Source: Nectonema munidae
Lineage: Eukaryota; Nematomorpha; Nectonematoida; Nectonematidae
Direction of reading: 5' to 3'
Length of the DNA: 64,000 bases
Assembly: GCA_030549495.1 (NCBI GenBank)
Contig: JAUIRK010000643.1
Span: 310,001 to 374,000 of the forward strand
The position numbers and the translations under genes were made by a program. Positions within the stretch are counted from its first letter, which is position 1; each line of letters opens with the position of its first letter. Below, piece after piece: positions 57,168 through 64,000 of this stretch. The notes under the pieces were generated by a model, which was given only the letters and a program-made list of their open reading frames with translations, was not told the DNA's origin and searched no databases.

Positions 57168-58028
57168 TTAATCGCTCACTCAAATTCATTGCTGGAGTTA
57201 TTTTTTGAAAGAAGGATATTTTAAGTGAATTGAACACCGAAAATTAGATTGTTCAATATATTTACAAAAAACGACTATTGAATAGAATACAAGTGCTGAA
57301 TGGCCATCAGATTCCAAGTTATTGGTTATGTTTTAGAAAAGAACATGGATTATATTGTAATTCTTTTCAAAAAGAATATTCAAAAGAGTTTACCGTTTCT
57401 GAATTTAAATTTAATAGAATTGGTTCTTGAAGAAAGTAGTAAGAATACGACAACAATTTTGAACATCATTGAAAGATTGCAGAAGTTATCAATCTAGAAT
57501 GTTTTCTACGGTTTGCTTTGCTTCTTCAGTGTCTTAGAGCTCAAGCAACAAAGATACTTTGATGATAAAATATATGTTAAATGTTGTCGTTATATACTGG
57601 CTTGGTTTGTAGATTCCTTCTGTTGTCAAATCCTGTATTTGTTTACTTAAGTAAGGTAGGCAAGCTTATAAACGATATTAGAGATGCATTGCCTAGCTTT
57701 AAATTGTATATATTTAAGACGCTACTATTGTGATATTTACTTGCATTTCCCATTAATTATAGGAAGTGTGAAAAGGTGCAGTATTCATGAGCGCTCTTGC
57801 TTTCAACAGAATTAAAAGTGTTCAAAACGAACAAATTATATACATTAGGATGGATAACAAATAACGATATTACGTGCATAGCATCTTTCTCTTATGTACA
57901 CCGTTCTAGTCTTTTCAATCATAACTTAAATTATACTCACACTTTCAGATGGAAAGAAATTTGAGCCTCATGAAGGATTTTTATGCTCATAATTTGGCAT
58001 TTTGCAAAAAGAAAAAGCACCCAATAAA

Positions 58029-58036
58029 TTTTATTA
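58029..58036 (-). promoter_or_regulatory. polyadenylation signal for AK6
   Basis: The minus strand reads TATAATAAAATTTATTGG about 70-80 bases past the AK6 stop codon, a well-placed AATAAA. Confidence 0.55.
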
Positions 58037-58107
58037 TATTTCATTTTTATATTTAAAAGTAGAGTTTTTGAACTAAATGACATTTATACATGTGTTAAAC
58101 GCAACAA

Positions 58108-58297
58108 CTATTTTGCTTTGAGCCAGTTTAAAATAAATGACATATTTTTGTCTATATCATCAGAAACATTGCTAGCCATTTCAATAACTCTTTCTGCATC
58201 GCCAGAAGATGAATTAAAATGATGGCGACATTCTTCCAGGATTTCTTGAAAAATTTCTGCTTCAATATTCATGCTGATTTTGTTAGCACTGTAATTT
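58108..58297 (-). CDS. AK6: AK6 last exon
   Basis: The acceptor is TTTGCATTTAG|A. It encodes the C-terminal helices, with IEAEIFQEILEECRHHF and the final LNWLKAK, aligning with human IQCEIFQVLYEEA and ILKWIEQW. Confidence 0.92.
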
Positions 58298-61200
58298 CTA
58301 AATGCAAACAAGCAAGTTAAAACACATTTGCAAAGAAATTTAAAGGGAAAGAATGGCTATATACAAAAGTCACGCATACAGAGGCATGCATGCAACCTTA
58401 AATACCACTGATATAATTATACTAAGAAAGAGCAATACCATCTGCTCTTGATGAAGACGAGCCGAACACAGGATGTATGGAACTTTTTTTTAGTGTTCCT
58501 TTTAAAATATAACGTCCCATTATTTTGCACGCTTATAGGAGACGGATTAGTTGCAAGTATGCGACAATTGAATATGAGGAAATGAAAATAAACAAGAGAT
58601 AAGTTTAATAACCCCAAACAACTCTTTATTTAAGGTGGACATACCTACACTAGACTTGCGTGCATGATGAACAGCTTTTGTGAACACTTGCAAAAATGAG
58701 TACAGAAAATGCTTCAAAGATTCACCTCTCTATCAAAATGTGTCAAGGACAATAAAAGTGATGGGACGATTAATAGGAATCGTATCGGATTAATCGGAAT
58801 ATAGGGAGTTTTTAAAGTATCGGAAATCGGCATCGGAGATGAATTATTTAAACCCGATTCCGATACCAAAATGATTCTTAAATATACAGAATGTTGGATA
58901 AATAGTTATAACATAAGATTGCATTCTGTAGAGGTTTACGTACCGTATTTAATGGGAGTCTCGGTTGTTAGAATGCTGAACTTGTTACACCAATGTCTTG
59001 GGTTTTAGTTCATTCTTCTCGAAGCAAATTACAAATAGCTTTAATATGCTATTTTGATGAAAATTTTCTCTGGTACTAATACTAGTGCTTCTTTCTCCCT
59101 GGCATTTTTTCACGTTTTCTCTTCTATTTTTTAATTTAAGTTAATTCTAACTCTATGTAATTAATATTATGTATTATTTTTGAAATAAATTTATCATATT
59201 TTTGAATTAATGTTACACATAATAGAAATGAGGAACGCTCTTGATTATCCTCATGGAACGCAAAGATGTAAAAAAATTTGCTTTTTGATCTCCCAAGAGA
59301 AAGAAATGTGGAGAAATGGACAAAATGTCCGACTCTGTCTCTAAGTACTCGACTTAAAAATATTTAAAGAAATGTAAAGAAAGTGTTGGTGAGACGTCAT
59401 GAATAAAAGTTGAAGGTTATGTAATTTTTCATTTAACGATTTGTTTATTTATCTGAAGAAGATCAAAGTGGTCGAAAGTTAATAAACTTTTCAATTTGTT
59501 TGAATAAAAGTTTTACTTATTTTCCTAGAAATATTAAACTTTTTTAAATTATTTAAAATGCTCAAAAAATTCCAACTCTTCGACTCTATTCCCTTAAAAT
59601 CTGCGCCCCTGAAACCCAGCTGCAGAGTGTATCCGGAGGATCCAAAAGTGGTCTTGTAAGGAGGACAGAAAATAAAAATACCTTATGGTGCGTTTGTGTG
59701 TCTGTGCTGATTATGTAAAGTTAAAGCTAACAAGAAAAACTGTTGTATAGAAAAAATTTCCGGTGGTATTTTATTAAAATTTATCAGAATGAGTGAAGAT
59801 GGATGCGAAGAAACGCTATGTTTGTTCGACAAAAGGAATTCTGATACTTTCATATGGTCCAAATGCAAGGAATATTTAATCATTTACATATTGTGTTTTG
59901 AATTTAATATTTTATTGGCTATGGAACCCTCAGCGTGTAGGCCCCAAAAGGATAAAACTTTTAATATCATATAATATAGCAATCTACATCAGTTGATCAA
60001 AATTTTTTAGAAGTTAGTTACCGACTTTGAGAATGTGCTGATTAAACATTTTATACTATAAACATGTCATGATACCCCAAAAACCGTTTTGCAAGAGCTA
60101 CTTTGTTCCTTAGGGTAAGAGCTATGCCCACCTGACTCCCAAATCGCTCCATGAAGGAATGTCACAGTCGTTGTGATGTGGTTTGGCTGGACCCTTAATG
60201 AGATATCGTGATCTGATAGCCCACAACAACAACAACACGATCGCAGTAAAGAAAACTCGTTTTACACAAACAATTCAGAATTTTTTAATTGTCTTTACTG
60301 TTAAAAAAGAACTTTTATGTTATATCCTCACAATTTCACATTTGTGTAATAAATAGTTAGAGCACTGTGTGTACGTTATATCAAGGAGTGAGAGAGAATT
60401 TAAATGTCTTAATCTCGCTCTACTTTTATCTGGGATCAAATGGATTTCGCGCCAATCTGGAAACGATCTGGGCATTATTTTTGCTTTGGCTGAATCCAGA
60501 AAAGTATTGCGCACATAAAGCAAAGTCATACAAAATGTATATGCAAAGTATTAACGAGATACATCATTAAAAAGTAGAAAAATTTGAATAAAATGAAGGA
60601 TGCAATTAGATTAGTTCTTGTATGGCATGTGGCACTAGGGGCTGGCGCTTAACTAATTGAGTGTAAAAAGGATAGGCGTGTAGCGTTTTTACCTTGAAGT
60701 CAAACGATCAAAGAGAACATCGGTCGACGTTCTCAGGACAAAGACTTTATCAATCCACTCAGATGGCAAAAAGTCACAACTATGATATTCTAGGAGGTAG
60801 CCACCGCTTTCGATTCCAAGCTTCTTCAATTCTTCGACAAGCTAAAATATTTTGGATTACACAATTTTTGCAATTTAGGTGATAACGATAGAAAATCGAT
60901 CTATGACAATGTTTTCATATTATTCAATTCAGATTGATGAATTTTAAAAGCAGACATTGAAGAACATCCAATAAAGCGTATTGAGAATTTATAAGGCGGA
61001 AGGATAGGAACAAGAAAAAGGATAGGAAGGATAGTTTTAGTATTTTTTTTATAACGAAGAAATGTATTCTTAATTTTATCTTAATTATTACAAAATACAC
61101 GCCAAATAGTTTGTTTTTACAGGAGGATTATTGGGAAATTAAAAAAGAATTAAAAATAAAATAATTAGAATTAAAAATTATAAAAAAAGTTAATTAGAAA

Positions 61201-61689
61201 TTTGTAGATTAAAAATGAGATATCAAAGAAAGGGAATAAAAAAAGTAATCCTTAATTTATCGATGAAATTGATTTGTTCAAATATTAACCTTTGTATCAA
61301 AGTTTTTCAGGGCTTTTTAGATGAGTGCTATGTCCTAGAACATGTTTTAATATTATAGCATCACATAATTATATATTCTGTTATATCCACGAGTAGCAGT
61401 AGAAGCATGGAATATTGATCTACTCGTTTAGGTTCGATTTCATATCTTGGTGGATTCCCTATCCACCAAGATATATAGAAAATTCTTCTTCTCTTGAATG
61501 CACAGTTATGAACATAAGAAAAAAGATACTTCACCTTTTCTTCATCGATAACGGGACAGTTGAATTCTTGATCGAAATCCGTAAAAAAATTATGCTCTTC
61601 GCAAAGTTGGCCCAAGTTAATCGATTTGAAATGTTTATGCTTCTTCTTCACGCGTGCAATGAGAGTTGATTTGCCTGTGCCAGGAGTAC
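58108..61689 (-). CDS. AK6: AK6/CINAP (FAP7) adenylate kinase-ATPase
   Basis: AK6 is a small nuclear P-loop adenylate kinase/ATPase that acts in late 40S maturation with uS11 and, in human cells, binds coilin. Exons 61689-61535, 60841-60693 and 58297-58108 join with matching phases into about 163 codons. Exon 2 starts at the Walker A loop (G)TPGTGKST and continues INLGQLCEEHNFFTDFDQEF and CPVIDEEK; exon 3 gives LVEELKKLGIESGGYLLEYH, SCDFLPSEW and KVFVLRTSTDVLFDRL; exon 4 gives NYSANKISMNIEAEIFQEIL and ends FILNWLKAK. Adding a short first exon of about ten codons gives the usual 172 residues. Differences from human include LEYHSCDFLPSEW for VDYHGCDFFPERW and SRNYS for TRGYN. The gene looks intact; exon 1 was not located. 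Confidence 0.9.
60100..60238 (+). repeat. SINE-like element with (AAC)n tail, in AK6 intron
   Basis: GCCCACCTGACTCCCAAATC, then GATGTGGTTTGGCTGGACCC and ATGAGATATCGTGATCTGAT, ends in CCCACAACAACAACAACAC. The (CAA)n tail is like that of the SINE at 38611. The head was not resolved as a tRNA. Confidence 0.5.
60693..60841 (-). CDS. AK6: AK6 middle exon
   Basis: The acceptor is AAATATTTTAG|CT and the donor TTCAAG|GTAAAA. It encodes LVEELKK through DRLTS plus two bases that complete Arg with the next exon. Confidence 0.9.
61442..61474. other. perfect 14-bp hairpin in AK6 intron
   Basis: ATATCTTGGTGGAT (61442-61455) and ATCCACCAAGATAT (61461-61474) are exact reverse complements around a 5-base loop, about 60 bases into the intron after the Walker A exon. 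Confidence 0.85.
61535..61689 (-). CDS. AK6: AK6 exon with Walker A loop
   Basis: The acceptor is CACTTCTTGGCTTTAG|GT and the donor GAAAAG|GTGAAG. It covers 51 codons from TPGTGKST to DEEK. The frame stays open upstream to 61768, but it contains no in-frame ATG before the acceptor and enters a repeat, so it is read here as intron. Confidence 0.88.
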
Positions 61690-61735
61690 CTAAAGCCAAG
61701 AAGTGAGTTTGAGGAGGGGTTGTGAGGACAACAGC

Positions 61736-62122
61736 TTGGTTGAAATCTATGTGATTTCCATCAATCACAACGATTTATTAATATGATTGACAGATAAAAC
61801 TTACACAATAATTGCATGATATGGTAATTACCATCCCTTATTTTTAGGATCTTGGTTTCTAGTTTTTTAGAATTTCTATTTAAACCAATGAGTTAATAGA
61901 CTACATTTTGGTTAAAATGATTTCCACCAATCATAACGATTTAATCATAGGATCGACAGATAATACTTACACAATAATGGCGGAAACTGGTGTAAGCAAA
62001 TTACCATCTCTTGGCTTTAAGATCTTGGTTTCTAGTTATTCAGATTTTCCATTTGGAGAAAATCTATGAGTCAAGAAGCTTCACCTTGGTTGAAACCTAA
62101 GTGATTTCCACCAATCAGACAT
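61736..62122. repeat. tandem repeat, about 175-bp unit, 2.2 copies
   Basis: Units start at 61736, 61908 and 62086 with TTGGTTGAAATC or a variant, then GATTTCCACCAATCA. Within units GACAGATAA.ACTTACACAAT and GATCTTGGTTTCTAGTT recur. It abuts the acceptor side of the AK6 Walker A exon. Confidence 0.8.
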
Positions 62123-62124
62123 TT

Positions 62125-64000
62125 GCAAAATTTGCGTCAGTTAGTTGAGGCACCGAAAATCCTAATTAACGGGTTGAAAATATAAATTTTATTCAGGTTC
62201 TTTTCGGATACCAGTAGCACTCCATTTTAAAAACAACAGAATTTACAAGAAGAATTTTCAATAAGTTTTTAATGCATCACCTTGTGATAATTAGTAGAAG
62301 CAATAAGAGTTACGTTTCGGCCCCTAAAAGAAGGAACAACTATACTAGATCTCTGCCTAAATTTCGATCTTCCAAAATTTCTAAAAAGGTGTAAATTGAA
62401 GCCAAGCTGAACATCAATGAATATACATTTTTCAGGGTTTTTGGGTGCGTAATCGCGATAGAATTGGCAGTATTCAGCCCTTTTCTAAATAATTTCTAGA
62501 GCATTTACTCTTTTAAGCTCAAGCGTAGTCAAAATAAACCTAATCCAAACTTTGTAATAAAATGATAATTGACTATAAATACTTTACTGAACTTCGAAAT
62601 ATCTCCTCAAGATATTTTGAATGTAAAATAGTTAATTCTGTTCAAAAGAGATTTTTGTAAACGAATTTAAAATACAAAAAGAAGTATTTGAAATAATAAT
62701 AATAATAAACAAAATCAAAAAAACTTAGAATAAAAATAAAATAAACGAATGAAAAAGGATGAATTTAAAGTGAACATGGAATATCTATAGTATATATTTA
62801 TATATAAATGTGTAGCACAAAATTATTGCACACGCCTGATCTAAATTTAAAATGGTAAAAAGAAGATGCTTATCGTCCTCAAAATCATCAAAGAAATAAT
62901 TTTATTTATACATTATTTCTACATTAGTCCAATTTTCAGATAATAATCAATTTTTATTTATATATTACTTTTTGGTGACAAAAAAACTGTAAACAATGAG
63001 TTAGTCAAGATGAAATATTGGATTTTTTTGTGATTCAGTTAGTGTTTCCTCTTTGGTATATATTGTATGATCTCCTTCTTTACCTAGTTAATACTACCTA
63101 GTTTACTAAAACGTTTGCAAGATTCTTTTCAATATCAGTTACGATTTTTTATTATATTGACATAAGAAACCCATGCACTGAAATACTCAAATCTAAAAAA
63201 TGGCGGTATAGCTAAATATATATTATATTTAAAATCGAAATGTATGTCTTTGTAGAATCATTACAAATTTTCAACAGTATATCCAGTAGGTTAGAAGTTA
63301 ACAATTATTTTGAAATTATTGCCCTTTAATTATGATTGACTGTTATTGACATGTGTCTGTCATTAACGATATAAAAGAAATATAGGAAATTTAATGCTTT
63401 TTAAATAGAAAATGGTGGATAAATAAATTTAGAGTAACATGAAAAAATGAAATGTTTTTATACCGCAAATCAAAATATTAGGACATGATCTAGTCATTAG
63501 AAAGCTTATTAGGAGTACAGAAGACTACATCCGCATGACATGAAGAATTTCTGGAGTATCACGGAAATAAATATGATCGAACCAGCATTTCTATATAAAA
63601 ATAAAGGTAATCTTGTGTTAAACAAACATTTTAAAGACAAGAGGGATAGCTTTAGAAAAGGGTATAAGGAAAATATTATGTCTACCTACATGTATTATTA
63701 TATTTGAATCCTCAGATAAGGTTGAAGAATTCATACACATTGATCTGTAAATGAAACAATTGGATGGACAAATAATTCCATTATTTGATTATAAGAACGC
63801 TTACCAAGGGTACTGATTTATTCATATTCTGTAACTATTCTGCCTTTTTAATAGTCTAATAGCACTTCATTAATTTGGAGTGAGTAAAAGATGTTCAACT
63901 TGTCAGGAAAAGAAAATTCAACTTTTGTAAGTAATCTAGATTTCATAAAAAAAAACCACAAGATAACAAACAAAGAGCAAATGGTTCTTATATATCAACG
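62125..64000. other. right-end spacer
   Basis: No gene was recognised. AK6 exon 1 and its promoter should lie here or beyond, but I could not find a short exon ending in the expected NILxTG before a GT donor. Confidence 0.4.

Noticed and set aside
61361-61534. Continuation of the AK6 open frame after DEEK, including a TRGYN-like string in another frame
   Set aside because: The real middle exon with the conserved YHSCDF block is at 60841-60693 and joins in phase; the TRGYN-like match is chance in an intron.
61690-61768. N-terminal extension of the AK6 frame upstream of the Walker A loop
   Set aside because: The frame there has no in-frame ATG, runs into the tandem repeat, and a good acceptor lies at 61690-61691, so it is read as intron.
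1-64000. LTR retroelements, Polintons or other virus-like copies
   Set aside because: No protease, integrase, capsid or envelope-like segments and no long terminal direct repeats were recognised. The two 2.7-kb repeats are far apart, non-coding and enclose unrelated elements, so they are not LTRs of one element.

Overview
The window is AT-rich eukaryotic DNA with long introns, few genes and many decayed transposons. The gene families (a metazoan RAD6/UBE2A-type E2 with five coding-exon positions, AK6/CINAP, ankyrin-repeat exons) and the repeat types (several piggyBac and hAT lineages, RTE-like and other LINEs, tRNA-derived SINEs, and an unnamed multicopy protein family I associate with arthropods) suggest an arthropod. 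A copepod such as a sea louse is my best guess, but it is inference. Most long open frames are chance frames or transposon remnants; the host genes are only seen by splicing short exons.

Four host genes or gene fragments are supported, all on the minus strand. (1) Two exons at 1684-1958 encode part of an ankyrin-repeat protein. (2) A RAD6/UBE2A orthologue runs from its ATG at 28948 to 9496 in four shared exons, then has two alternative last exons, 13637-13416 and 9639-9496. They give a 183-residue isoform with an acidic tail and a 157-residue isoform with a short tail. (3) Three phase-compatible exons at 51676-50861 encode the C-terminal end of an unrecognised protein built of two modules of about 105-112 residues. 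(4) AK6/CINAP (FAP7) occupies 61689-58108 in three exons; its short first exon was not found. A possible start codon at position 63 opens a frame that leaves the window on the left.

Layout: 1-6400 holds an edge ORF, a piggyBac MITE, the ankyrin exons, a LINE 3' end, a SINE and a broken arthropod multicopy gene. 6400-11000 has two pyrimidine-rich LINE remnants in opposite orientation around the distal E2 terminal exon. 11000-29000 is the E2 gene, its introns filled with hAT, piggyBac, RTE and MITE insertions, including a cluster of small piggyBac MITEs at 19.9-21.5 kb and one complete hAT copy with its 8-bp duplication. 29500-32000 is a piggyBac relic just upstream of the E2 gene. 32250-36200 has a SINE split by a hAT MITE, a 2.2-kb minisatellite, a MITE with perfect inverted repeats and a 28-bp tandem repeat. 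36-50 kb contains LINE, hAT and piggyBac remnants, an 88-bp satellite, and the second copy of a 2.7-kb dispersed repeat first seen at 25-27.6 kb. 52-58 kb is MITEs and piggyBac fragments, and 58-62 kb is AK6.

No operons, CRISPR arrays, rRNA genes or intact canonical tRNA genes were seen, and no LTR or virus-like element was recognised. The most interesting points are the duplicated terminal exon of the E2 gene with a yeast-like acidic tail, and the piggyBac MITE group whose members carry a different short palindrome at the same distance from one end.
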